DNA from: Psettodes erumei
Lineage: Eukaryota; Chordata; Actinopteri; Pleuronectiformes; Psettodidae
DNA length: 64,000 bases
Direction of reading: 5' to 3'
NCBI GenBank assembly: GCA_016785225.1
Contig: JAFBJZ010000357.1
Coordinates: forward strand, 2,671,501 to 2,735,500
Position numbers and translations under genes: made by a program. Below the pieces are notes generated by a model that ran no database searches, was not told the DNA's origin, and saw only the letters and a program-made list of their open reading frames with translations. Shown here one piece after another: positions 23,649-37,068 of the stretch. Every line of letters starts with the position of its first letter. Position 1 is the first letter of the stretch.

Positions 23649-24956
23649 CTTCTTCAATGTATTCTTCTATGTACATATGATCTGCAAAAGACAGGTGCAA
23701 TCATGTTTTAAAATGTGGTCAGGTGCACAGAGAATTGTGCAGCATGTGGGTGTGCAACATACACAAGGCTGTCACTTCAATCAAAGCAATTTCTCCCTTT
23801 TGACATTTTTTCTGAACACAATCTGTTGAAGTTCTTCTCGTCAGATGACTGGAGGAAGTATCGTATAACATCCTTTTAATTCTGTCGTGCACACACACAA
23901 GCAAACACAGTCCATGAGCACGCACATTCAGACAAAACCACACATGCTCACATGGCAAAAAGCACCTGAGTCATTTTTGTGACTTAACCAGAGCGCAGTG
24001 GCTCTCGTGACAGCGAAGTAAGGAGCAGTTTTCAATACCGTAAATAACATTTACCATGAATCAGGACCTTTTTATGGAGAGGACTGAATGGACCAGGGCT
24101 TGACTGAGGCTATTTCTGGCCCCAAAGTACTCACACACACATTTAACACAATTATTCTCTGTTCAACATATTCATTTGCCGACACGTGCTGCTGACCTTC
24201 TCAACACTTGACATTATCCACCTGTGGGAGTGTTTTACCGACATTTAGGTGAGTCTTTTTATGGTCTGATGTTATAAAAACTAAGTGATATTATGACAGA
24301 GAGTGCAAGAAAAAAATTTGGATGACTGTCTCACTTTATTTTTGCAAAAATAAAACACAAGCTAAAGCTCAACCAATGTACACTGATGGGTCACGTGTTT
24401 ACCGCAAGTTATTATACTGTGTAACAGCAAAACAAACTGTTGTGTTTAAAGTTGGGAATTCGCAGTCAGTAAATATTTGTCAACTCCTTTAAATTAGCCT
24501 AACTCCCTGCAGCCCACACACTTTCATATTCATTTGCACATGGAACAAGTACTACTGATGCTTGTATTTACCCTCACTGACTGAGATGAAATCAAACCGG
24601 AGGAGACTTATCATGCATGTTCTCTGTGTGTTGTGCTCTCAGTTGTGGCCACTGTCAGTTGACATCGGAATAGTTTTATCAGGGGGGACATTAGTACGGC
24701 CGCTTATTTGTGGTGGAGATTTTACTTCAAAACATTAGAGATTCACACAAGACAAAAATCATGGCCATTCATCAGTACTTCATGCCCTCTGAATAAAGAG
24801 AATAGGAGTAGACAGTAGAGGAGAAGTAAGAAAAGATCTAGTGATGGGGTGAAGAAAGACATGATGGGTAGACAGTGAATGAAACGGAGAACATGAGACT
24901 ATGACAGAAAATGAGATAGAGGAGACAGTTGTCCCTGACGGAGCAGTACACTTACC

Positions 24957-25035
24957 CCAGACTTGCAGCTGAATGACACAGTTGCCGTGGCAACTCTGCG
25001 AGGATGCTGAGTCAAAATGCTGAGTCAGGACCACA
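24957..25035 (-). other. relt: possible relt 5' non-coding exon
   Basis: On the minus strand a strong donor (GGG|GTAAGTG) lies at about 24956, upstream of the relt start exon, which begins right after a strong acceptor (TGTCTTTTGCAG, exon base 23681). The spacing suits a 5' UTR exon. The far boundary and transcription start are not defined; assignment to relt is inference. Confidence 0.3.
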
Positions 25036-28000
25036 CTCAAATATACTCTAAACTTTCAAACAGCTGCCTCAAAACAACACTTCAGCACTTAACAAACAAC
25101 TTGATCAAAGCTATACTAGGGCCAACTTTGACAAGTTACTTAAAGATGACAAGAGGATTTCACCTCTACAGAAAAGTAAAGACAAAGAAAAAATCTCAGA
25201 TTCTGAGAGTTAACACGAAAATGTAACTCGAAAAGTAAAATAAGTGACACTAAGTCAGACGTACACAAATCTGTGCAGCTGAATGGAGAATTGACTGTAC
25301 CTGCTTGTGTCTTATACTGACACTCTGACCACAGACACACCCCTGACCTCCTTAGGACATGCCCCTTCTATCACAGCTAAAGCCTTAAGTGTGAGTGTGT
25401 GTGTGTGTGTGTGTGGAGGGGGGGGGGGTGAGGCTGCTTTAATGCAGCTCTTCACCTTTGACCACACAGCAAAACATGTTTTAAACATTAGTTAGCGAGC
25501 AAATCAAGACTTCTCCCCTCAAACCCATTCATTCTCTTGCTATGTGTGGTCAGCACACACACACACACACACACACACGCCAACACAAAGACCCACAGCA
25601 CATACACTATTACAGCGTATCCCTTGTGTGTATGTGCAGTAAGTGTGATTGTGTTGTGGAAATTATGTGGGTGTTAATTTATAAAGGTACTTGGTCATGC
25701 AGGTGACACACACACACACACACACACACATGCACACACATCTGGAATGCCACAACATCCAGCCAACACCAGGCGATGCCTTGTACAAACAAGCAAATAA
25801 AAAATGGAGTGAGGTTATGATTCTGGGCCAGCAGGGCCCTCACACCAATGACAGGCTGCTGAAGCATAATTTCAGGGAGGAAGAGAGAGATAAAGCGAGG
25901 GCAGAAAAACCACTCGTCTGAAAAAACAACACAAGGCTTAAGGGCAAGGGCTGATTGAGCTATAGAGGAAATGAAAAGAGAGAGAGAAGGGGAGAGATGG
26001 AAAGAGGAGAAATTGGCAGGGAGTGGAAATGCTAAAACTTCAGCCTGATAGCATGACATATATAGAAGCATTTGTTAAAATGCCATAGAGACCAAGAGCA
26101 GGAGGCTAATTACAAGTCATCTTATACACACATGCAAACATGCTCCCGCGCGCACACACAACACATGACACACAATCGCACACAGCTGAAGGACAGAAAA
26201 AAAAGACTAAATAAAAACGACAATGATAGACAGAGCAAAACAAAAATGGGACCTACAATTAAGTAACTCTTTTTTTGGAAAGTGACAAGTAACAAATTGG
26301 CGCATGTTAGAGGGGTTAAGGAATGCCAGCTTTCCACAGAGAACCTTGCTTGACCTCCAGACTTGCAGTCACTGAAACGTCTCTACTTAAACTCCAGCAG
26401 TGCCAGAGCAAGGGGAAACTGACTTACAGTGTGACTGACATATATAACCGGAAATCATTCTCACTAAGTGGCACAATGTTTGTCAAAGTTGGGACTGAGG
26501 AGCTAAAATATATAAGCGGGTCAGTGTGAGTTAAAATGAGAGATCAGGGTGAAGTCAATTAATGGAATTAATGGAAAAAACAGTCAGTTCAGACTGTCTT
26601 CACCTGTTTCAAATGGTTTGCATGCATTTGCTAAAGAGATTCATTTGGAAAGGTGGAGCAGCAGAATTGGTTAACAACGGTATTTCCCCTGTTGGCTATC
26701 CACAGGTAAAGTGTCTGGAAGTAGCCATGCATGCAGTGAAAATGTAAGTGAAATGCAAAATGCATGGGAGAGCACATGAAACGGATGCTCAACACGTGCC
26801 ACAGCTCTCAAAGGTCAGGCCCAGCTGGGGCTGGCTGCATGGGATGCGTTTTTGCATTTGAATCCAGTTCGTCTGGGTTTTTTCCCACAAACCCGCTACA
26901 GAAGGAGCCGCAACACGTGGGACTTCCACTGAGCTGACACAGGCACGTGACCGGCCCTGTGGCCACGCGTGGACTTGTGCCACGTCCTTCTCTTCTTTGT
27001 CTGTGTCCATCACAAAGTGCTACACGGGCTCATGGACATGAAGAACTTCTCATCGTCATTTGAGGAAACAGTTAGTGTAGGTGTAGCTATGAAGGGTCTT
27101 GAGCAAGAAACCACCTTAAAACATCTTTCAATACAGACTTAACATGATCCCAGCAAAGAAAAGTTAATTTGTCTGTTTGTTGTAACTTTTGCGGTTTTCT
27201 TCCTTGAACTCGCTCACTTTTCTTCCACGTGTCCTTTCAACCCTCGCTCACCCGTCAGCTCGTCAGTCCTGTGACTGCATTTTTATTGTTTGCAGGAAAG
27301 ACAAAGGAAGATGAGAGCGGAGGATATAACAGGATGTTAACACCTCTCAAAATACCCCAGCACACACCGCAAAGAAGCAAAAAGACACCAACACCCACAA
27401 TGCCTTTGCCATTTTATGTGAGCAGATGAAAACAACAGGATAAAAATTTTCAAAAACACCTCAAAGGAAAAGGGAGAGGAGCGTGACGACTTTTCCTAAA
27501 CTGCGTAAAACAGTAATTACCCGAAACCCTTGCTGCTGTTGTCTGACACATTCAAATAACAAGTCGCAACAACATCAGATGACCAGTCACATTTTCTGTG
27601 TTGTTTGGGGGACCTAAAAATAGCAGTAATAAAGAAGCAATGGCAAAGGCATGACAAAAACATGGACATTATTCTATTCTGTGGTGGCTTTTGGGGTGAG
27701 GAGCAGAGTGGCAGCTAATGTGTTTGGGAGCTTTTTCTGGCTCCTTGATGTCATACACAAGCTGAGCTGAGAAATCCTGCTGGTTGAAGCTGTGAAGGAA
27801 GGAAGGAACCACAAAAGAGGAAACACAAGAATGAGTGGAGCTGCTGGCCTTTCAGGTCGATGTGACTGAGCAGTTAGGGGAGATCAAGGGTAAAGCGGAG
27901 GTAAAGCCGTGCTCGTCAAGAACAAAAGGGTTCTGCTTAGACATGATATATCTGCCATATTTAAGTTGGAAAACTTACAGTTACACCTTCGTAAACAAAT

Positions 28001-29257
28001 TCAGAAAATGAGCCATCTTCTGAGTTAATGGCTCTATCGATAGGTTATGACATTAAACCAGATTCTTACATTAACTTCAGACCATTGGTTTGTTTTCTTT
28101 CCAGGGAGAATACAGTGTTAAAATGAAAGGTAGACATCCCTGGCCTAGTAAACATTCAAATCCCTTGAGCCAGATAAAAAACACAGCATTAATGCTTTTT
28201 CTTTCCAGTTCTCCATGGTCCCCTTCCAAATAAAGTTTTTTTTAAATGATCTCTTTGCAGCAGACTGAATTTTAAAAAAAAAAATGCAGTGGCATGTTGT
28301 CATTACCCAGATTTCAAGAGGAAACCTGGGAGAGAAAAGAGGAGAACAACATGCAACAAAGGCCTCAGTCTTCTACAGAAAAGCATGATACATTCAAAGA
28401 AGAATTTCTTTTGTGCCACCAGTGTAATTTCATATATATCTTCAAAACATCAGCCACTCAGAAGCCTAACACCACACTTAACAGATGAAACATATAAGGA
28501 GTGGTAATAACAAGCAGTGGTTCCCAGCTGGTGATCACAGAGAGCATTCTCAGAGTCCACTTTGAGCCAATGGGTCAACTCCCTGCAGAGTGGGTCGCGG
28601 ATGTATGGTTTGGTTTTTTTAAGGGACCTGTCATAACAACACAGCCAAGCTAAAAACAACTTCTCATCACTCTACTCTTTCCAACAAAACAACCGTTCCA
28701 TTGCCATGTGCTTGTTATCATTAGCCCTCATACCATACCATGCATGAAGTGTATTGGTAGCCTAACAAGCCTGATATAGTTCTACTCACAGTTTTGTTTG
28801 TATTGACAGTGACTTAATGACTACAGAGAAACATGGACCCTCATGTAAGACAAGTGTGAAATAGGAAATTCAAAGCTCCTCTATCAAAGACTCCTCTGTA
28901 ACAGGAAAGTTCAGTCAGTCAACAGATTTATCATATGTAACTATGGTATACTATTACCCATCACTGCATTCAATAATACACTCATACATAATGTAACTAC
29001 TATTTTTACAATATCCCTTTTACTACTATTGTATTTTCTTAATGTCTTTGTACTTAATATTTTTTTTTCTATTTTATGCTCTTTTCTATCCTCTTATCCT
29101 CTTGCGTCAAATAAGAGGATTAGCTTATCTTATCTTATGGTCTCTCGAGCAATTATTTTTGATCTTGTCAATAACTGCAAGTTTACACTCAGCACAGCAG
29201 ATTCTGGGGGAGAATAGAAGGAAACCTGGAATCTGAGGTTGCAGGTGGTTGCTGGGA

Positions 29258-29346
29258 CATGACCTAAGGTCATGTGCAGAGCCCTGATAGCTTTGGTGTA
29301 CTGCTGAACCCATGGATGACCTCATCAAAGCATCTGACCTTGACCT
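29258..29346. promoter_or_regulatory. cluster of nuclear-receptor half-sites (TGACCT/AGGTCA)
   Basis: Five exact half-sites in under 90 bp: TGACCT at 29260, AGGTCA at 29267 (everted pair with one spacer base, inside an 8+1+8 bp palindrome), TGACCT at 29317, and a direct pair TGACCTTGACCT at 29335-29346. The last one reads TCAAGGTCA on the minus strand, an extended ERR/SF1-type site. A regulatory role is inference. Confidence 0.3.
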
Positions 29347-32300
29347 TTCCTGAACCCAGAGCAGTTGTACTTGCCTCACCTTACCCAAAGTGCATTTGGG
29401 GAGATAGCTGCCCATGGTCACCAACATTTGCTACCTCATAACACACTGTAGCACTGAGTGGAGTATGTAATATTTGGCACAGTAGATGCAGTTGTTTAAC
29501 TTCATGAATAATGATGACAGTCAAAAGAATCATCATCCTCTTCTAACCAACTACTTATTTGAAATATCTTCAGATTTTTGTGCTTCACTTTGCAGGTGTA
29601 ATGATGCATCATCAGAGAAAGACAGGTACATTCAAAGGATTACTTACCCCTCTTCAGGTTGAGAAATATACCTTTGTCTTATAACTCATAAACCCCTTTA
29701 AAACCCTTTAAAAACCCATTAGATTATCTCAGAAATGCATCATCACCAAGTTTGAAACACAGCTGTTTTTCATAATTCCTAATTTCTAATCTGAAATTAG
29801 ACATTTTGGACATAATATACACAATCTTCACTGAGCAGTGACATAATACTCTATAGATTTTTTATGATATAAAGACTATGATGCAGGTTTAAAGTAAGTG
29901 TTTGTAATAGATTAAAAACAAACTAACTAACAGATGTTGAATGCTCCCTTTGAAATCACTTTAAGAGAATCATATTTCCCTGGCCGTCATGAGGTAGAGA
30001 GGCCTCACAAAAGAAAGTCCACCACCAAAAATTCCCTTGCAGATAATGGCTACCTGTTAAGCCGTCTGTGTCACCTAGTATGTCCAGCCTTGGGAAACAC
30101 CTCGTTGTGATGCACATGAGAATCATGAAAAGACAATAGAAAAGAACTGAGCTGGCAAAAAAAGGTTTAAGGTAATTACACTCCATTATCCATCAGACAT
30201 TTCGTGGACCAAGAGATAATGTGCATGTGTATGACAACGACGCGATTGGGACAACCATACCCTCTGTTTGACTTATTGGAGGTGCCCATTATCGGCAAAT
30301 GAAAGGCCGATTTACGCCAACACTTTCGACGTTAGTGCTCAGACAATGTCTCATTATGGGGAGCGTGTCTGATAACTGTGCTGGTATCGCCTCTCTCCAC
30401 ACACGTGTCCACAGATGCGTTTCTCTCGCCATCTTTTTGTGTCTCGATCCTCCCCCTCTCTATCCTTGGGTTGACGTGATGCCGCTCATCATGTTTTCCA
30501 GTGGAACTGTACACCAGCAGAAACTTAACAGGCCTCTCCTGTTTCTCTGCTTCACACTGCCTGTCAGACATCGCCGAGCTGGAACGAGAGAGGTTGAGTT
30601 GACCGGAGAGAGTGGAGACAGGAAGAACAGATGAGATGGCCGGTCACAGCATGGTGTTCAGCTCTGTTCACAGCTCTGATACTGCCGGAGTGGTACCACT
30701 GCTGCAGCCAGAGATCCCACAATGCAGCAGGGTGACTCTGCAGTATCCTAATTTCCCATAGCCGCTGTCAAGTCATATTCATACAAAGAAAACTTGGATG
30801 AGATATTTCCTTTCCTTTTGTTCGTTAGAAACCAACCCCGGACCTCAAGGAAAGTCATAAATTCAAAAGTTTTGGACTATAGTTCACCTCCATCCAATTG
30901 TTCAGCTGCTCACGTACTTACTGGGATTCTGCAACGTACGAGACCATTTCATTTTCATTATTTTATATTTCCTGCCTCATTTCAAACAAGCCAAAATTGC
31001 TATTCTAAAGAAAGTGTTTTGCAGGAGAGGACAAGGATTTCACGATTAGTTTAACCTACCAGAAGCCAACCACAAACCAATTCTGGCTACAAAACAACCA
31101 TAAACAGCCGCCTGCTTCAATTCTTTATTTTCAGTGTTTGAAGTGACAAAAGTGGAACGCAGGGCCATCAGAGCTGTGAAAATACTGTGTAAGACGAGGT
31201 GTTTTTCAGTCTGGAATTTTCCCTTACATCACCACCGTGATTAACTGTGGATTTAAATCAACTCCTGATGTTCCGAAACCTTAAATTATACTTCACAACC
31301 CGTAGCCATGTACCAGGTCTATCTTAAAGTCAACAGCATACATGCACACTATAATAAAACAATTCACATTTTCACACCCACAAACACACGCAAACATGTT
31401 TGCAGTGTAAAAAACAACACTTTAAACATGTTAACTCTATTTGTCGAACAAATACATAGGATTTAGGTAATTACTGTTTTAGCCACTGGAAACATTCTAC
31501 TCTACAGTGTCTCAGAAGATGAGCTCAGGTAAAGAAAATAGGATTTTTATTGCCCTGTAGTACTGAAAAAATCCATTTGATGCAAGGCTGCAGGCATTGA
31601 GAGGTGAAATAATGAGAGAAGCTTTTCAGCTTTGCAGAGGCGCAAACCTTGAGAAAAAATGCGTCGTAAAAAAAAGTTTGATTTTTTTGGAAGATAAGCA
31701 CAACCACATCTCTGTGGAGATGATTAGACGCTATAGCCAGAAGCTGATTAGCTTAACATCTTGTTGTTGCTTAGAGGTTGACAAAAAGATATCTAAAAAC
31801 CACAATGTACACTTTAGTTGTTGTATGTATTGAAGAAACAAGGTGTAACTTGTTAATTATTGAGTTTTAGAGGTGCAGCTAGGTTTTCTTTCTTTTGTCC
31901 ACAGCTATTTTAAACTGCCACCCCAAGGTTTTCAATCTTCCTGCTATGCTAAGCTAACAGTCTCTGGCTAAAAGCCTCTGTCTTGACGCAGGACGTCTGG
32001 GAATGTTTAACATGTTAAACAACCCCATATGTGCACTGCATGAACCGTAATCATCTGTACATATGTGAAAGCAGTTCCTTACAAATTTCCATGGATCAAG
32101 GTGGAAAAAAATGGAATATCAGCAGATAAGCAAGAAACCATGATTTTGCAACGCTGCAGTTCGCTGCCCCCAACATGCAAAACCGACCACAGACACGCAC
32201 ACGTATATTTATGGGTCTAAATATGCTGTGTTTTGAGTTGTGTTCAATATCTCTATAAAAATGCTTCTACAGACGAGAGGTTCAATTTCCTGCCTTGTTG

Positions 32301-35300
32301 GCTACGTTGTCATTACTCAGCGGTTGTTTTGAAACGGGGCATGTCTGCAGCACTCCTCACATGAGGGATTGCGTGGACCTGCTCCCAAACATGACAAACA
32401 CACACTCACTCACACGCACGCACACACACACACACTCACACATAGTCAGTCATGCCTAGTCACAGGGACTGACTTGCTGATGTGTGATTTGCTCTGGCAA
32501 CTGAAAGCCAGTGGCTGGTTACTGGCGAGTTCAGCGAGCAGATTGTGGGTTGCTTTTAGATTTCCTCCTCGAGAGCCAGGCTGTGGGGGCAGCGGACGCC
32601 TTCAGACTCTTTATTCCCTCTTGTCTTAAAGCTTATATTTAAAACTGTGTCATTAAACAGCATACATTAGCAGTGCAGATGGAGGAAAAGTAATAAAGTT
32701 GGGCCAAGCAGGGCAACATTATTACAGCTGTCTGCTTTTGTCTTGACAGAGCTAAGTACATAGCACATGATAAATACAGCATATCAGTATAAAGCATGAG
32801 CAGTCGTGGAAGAAATCCCTTTGTTTTCTAAGGTAAAACTGGCAATACTATGCTGTAAAAATACTGTTTTAAAGAAAACCAAAACTACAAACTCCTCAAA
32901 AGCTAAAGTACATACGTAAATATATTGTACATAAATGTCATAGCTGGTCCAGTCGGAGCTTATCTTAATTGCATTGTATATTGTTGGGCAGTTTCATCAA
33001 TAAAACAATGAACATTAATGATCGGATTTTTATACACAGAACCTTGCAAAGTGATCAATACCTGTTCAATATATCAAATGAAACAAAAATTAAACATTTC
33101 ACATATTACAAAGTGGCATGAAATGGAAACACTCAAGTAGGGCTGTGGCATTTAATTGATCAATTTGTTATTTGATCAGAAACTTTATCGGGCTTTATGT
33201 ATTTTGACAATGGATGAATTCTTTCATTCATTTTTTAAAAGATAACAATTTGAAACATTCTCAGAGTCCAGCTTTTTTGGTATATATCACAGTAACTTGA
33301 GGAACTTTAGCTTTAGACTGTTGTTCAGTCAAAAGCAAACTGAAGACACTACTGACAAATAAATGACAGGATAATCAATAAAGAAGCTACAGCCTAATCA
33401 AGAGAGCCTCAAAACTGTACCTAAATAAGTCTGCATTGTTGTGTTCCATCACTGTCTAACTGCCTTATTAAATAATCCACAATATTTTAAGTGTAATTTG
33501 GTCCCAGGCAAGGAGTAATACATCCCACATGTATGTAGCTTTAATTAGCAAAGCATTTTTTTCTTCTAAGCAACAGAAAACAATTCACGGGAAAATAGTT
33601 GATTGGGATAAAATATGACACCACAGCATGCATGTCTTTATGAACTTCAGACACAAAAGGAGACATCCGGGAAGTGAGTCCTTTCAACGTCCTGCCTTTC
33701 AAAAGAATGAACTCCACTGACGGAAAGCCCTCTGCAGCATGACTTGCATTTTGCTCACCCGCTGTCAAATGATGAGTGTCCAGCAGATAAGCACACAAAT
33801 ATGGAAACAATTCCAGTGGTCTCCTGAGGAGACTGAAACATAAAAAACATAACAGTGAGCAGGACACTGCTTTCCAACAAGTTCTGCTTTTATGCTGAGA
33901 AATAATTTAAAATGATATCTGGGTGTATATTTACATCTATACTGTAAGTGTGTCTTAGTATCAGCAGGCAAGCTTGTGTTTGCATGCTCGTCTTTTTAGG
34001 TTCTTGCATTTAGGTGGCCCTGTAATTATCCCATCCCCTCCGACCTGCGTGTGCGGAGCACTGAGCCAGCTCGGTCAGTGCAGTGGGAATTTCTTTGGCA
34101 CAGGGTTTCCTGGCTGACACTGGGCACGCGGGGACGGGAGCTACTCTGGCTGAACGGATGGGCAGACAGATGACAGGATGGATGGGCTAATTGAAGCTTA
34201 GCTGGGTCTTTGACTTCCACAAACACACACATGCTCAGAACAGAGCCAAAGCAGTGCATCGGTCTATGTCAAGTTACCCTGGTAGTCTTGTTATCAGCTC
34301 CAAGCAACAACATACACACACTTCAGACTTTCAGATTTCATTATTGATGCCTCTTCCTCACTCAATCTTCCTCTGTTTTTCTTCTTCTTTCATATTTCTC
34401 TTCTGATCCTGTCACTATTCCCTCTTCCTAAAACCTAAAATACGTCCAATGTCCAACAAATGTTAGGAGGGGCAGAGCATAAGTGGGGGTTAAATTTGGC
34501 TCAGGATAAATCCAAATGTACACTCTTGTTGCACTAACCTCTTAATTATGGCATGTGTGTGTATAATTACAGGTGTTAGCCTTGCTGCGCTTAATTGTAA
34601 CACCAGCTAAGCACACAATATAATGGATAAAGAAAAATGTGAACAGCAATAAAGACATTATACATCCCTCCAGTCAAGAACTCATCTGTGGGTTTATACA
34701 TTATGTTTATACATTGCATTATGTCAGTAGATGTTGGGCTGTTGCTATCAAAGGAGGAAAAAATGTGCGTTACTGATGTTTTGAAAATCTTTCTGTGGCA
34801 GGCCAAAAAAGTGTTGTGAAATCTCACAACTGTCAATCACATAGGTATCAAAAAACTGAGACAATAATCATGATATGATCTATTTCCTAAAACTACTTGT
34901 AGCACTTTGTTGTCCTTTCACAAATGTGTGGAATCATGCAAACCCACCTATGTAGTTAATTTCAAGTAAAGCCAGTATACGTGTAACTTTCATGATGCCA
35001 TTGTGATTTGTGTGTTTTACTGTTTATTATCAGAAAACATATTTGCTATCTTAAACCATGGTCCAACAGATGGCGGTCAAAACCCACTCAGTGTTTTTCA
35101 GACAAGATGAAGACTGGCTGCTCTGAAGTGAGTTTATGAACTTAAAAAGTTCAAGCACTTTGACATTGAGGCTATTTTCTCACTGCTCCCCTTCAACTCT
35201 GTCTTTAAGATAAACAAAGAAACTATATATGCTTACAGAGTCAGTGTCAAAAAAAGTGACCAAAAACTAGTTAACAGCAAATTCATTGAAACATGCTTTG

Positions 35301-36189
35301 GCCCAAAGCCCTGAGATACATGTTAACATCTCCCCACCCCAAAACCAGTCACACTGAACATATACAGACATACACTGACACAGACTGTACATCTTCTTTT
35401 TCCCACAAGAAGAGGTGAAAGTACTCCACAGGAAACAGGAAGTTTGTCTTCATCAGATATTTAAAATGCTTTGTGAGCCGTACACTGTACTCACTGTTTA
35501 CTTGTGCCTTGACAAGAGAGTAATAATGAGCAAATTCCGTAAATCCTGTAAAATCTTTCCTTAAAATGCTTACATGACAATATTATAGGGCATGTCAGTG
35601 AAGTTGGCCCTCTTCTGGTGGAAGTGTGCGTGCGTGCGTGCATTTAAGTTGTGTGTGAGAGAAGTCGAAAGCCTCTTATTGTTGCAAGCATGCAGGAATT
35701 TGGATGCAGACAATGGGAGCCCTATGCCAAAAATGACAGTCTCATCTTGGTGCTTGTGCTCGTTACGCAGCAGTACTTCCTGCCAAAGCCTCAGCAGTAT
35801 GGTGTAGTATGTGCACCACTGAAGTCTAACAGAGACACGTGTAAGAAACACGCCGATATCAATACCGTGATATTTTCACAGTCTCTTATGTTAACATCTT
35901 CTGCGACATGCTTTTAGATTAAGTCTGACTTTAGTTATGTAAAAGCTTACATTGGTTTGAACCGATCGGTTTGAATCCACGTGATGAAACAGAATAATGA
36001 TACAGTATGGAAACAAAGCAGAGCCGGGACTATGACTGAATGCAACTCATTAAATAATAAAGAGAGGGGGAGGCTTATACTACGGGTGAGGTCATCACGT
36101 ACCCATGTCAGTGCGTCAGGCATGCCCTCAGTCTGTCATTAGACAGCAGACACGTAGTAGTTCACATGGTTATTATAAGTACATTAAAT

Positions 36190-36600
36190 TATTCCACTTA
36201 CGGCCGTTGGGTTTACTGTGGCAGAATTAGCCATTGCATTAGCAGAAGCAGGGGCTGGTAAATTACCGATAAAAACTTTTTTGTCGCTAAATGAACATCA
36301 CGACGTAAGTCTGATGAATAAAACAAACAGCCACAAAGCTTGTACAGACGCCGGCAAACGGGGCTACAGACAACAGTCAGCTAATAAAAGTCTTTGCCGC
36401 ATTGGGCCACACAACTCACTAAAACTGTGGGAAACTTCTTTTCGCCCTCAAGTAGATACGGGTGATCGGTACGTGCCATACAATGACAGCAGACACCAGA
36501 CGAAGTTATATGAGCACATTACCGCCGTGCGTAAAAGTGGTCACGACAGGTCTGGACGGGCTTTGTGGCGAGAGAAGCTCCACACGAGCCGGCAGTGACT
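36190..36600. promoter_or_regulatory. CpG-rich promoter-like segment of an unidentified transcript
   Basis: CpGs are dense compared with AT-rich flanks. Strong GTAAGT donors exist on both strands: on minus, an ATG (36232-36234) opens MANSATVNPTA followed directly by GTAAGT (exon edge 36202); on plus, GAC|GTAAGTC near 36305. No matching downstream coding exon was recognised, so it may drive a non-coding RNA or an unmapped gene. Confidence 0.35.
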
Positions 36601-36817
36601 GACATGGTCTAACTAAAGTACCGGCTTCAGCGGCCATTCAGCGTTGGTGCTGAGAGGGAACAAAAACACGATGACACTTACCGGTTTGGTGAATAAATAT
36701 GGTTGAAATCAGTGTTCAAGAGCAAACATCCAGCATCCGCTGCAGTGGACCGACTTGGTAGGTGTAATTACCAAAAACGCTCCAGGGATGGATGAAAACC
36801 ACAAAGCCGGTTCACGA

Positions 36818-36820
<3 letters not shown>

Positions 36821-36854
<34 letters not shown>

Positions 36855-36872
36855 TCTCGCTCTCTCTCCCCC

Positions 36873-36931
<59 letters not shown>

Positions 36932-37019
36932 TGTGTGTGTGTGTGGGAAAGGAAAAGACAACCAGTGAAGTGGCTCAGTAAGCTCACAGTGCGTCACCGC
37001 TGCAAGCTGAAACCCCCGT

Positions 37020-37066
<47 letters not shown>
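36821..37066. repeat. (TC)n tract followed by (GT)n tracts
   Basis: Nearly pure (TC)n with small interruptions at 36821-36928, a short (GT)n at about 36931-36944, then (GT)n at 37022-37066. Lies about 220 bp from the CpG-rich segment. Confidence 0.85.

Positions 37067-37068
<2 letters not shown>

Noticed and set aside
30332..30571. 79-codon minus frame with ATG (MSDRQCEAEKQE...)
   Set aside because: Polar composition without domain, with an equally long plus-strand frame in the same place; no evidence for either.
33541..33867. 108-codon minus frame after an AG acceptor-like site
   Set aside because: No donor, no homology and a frame stop with no neighbouring exon; likely chance.
35570..35917. 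Protein-like frames on both strands (minus YYTILLRLWQEVLL; plus LILVLVLVTQQYFL)
   Set aside because: Considered as a partner exon for the 36.2-kb candidate start, but both strands look equally plausible and no homologue was recognised.
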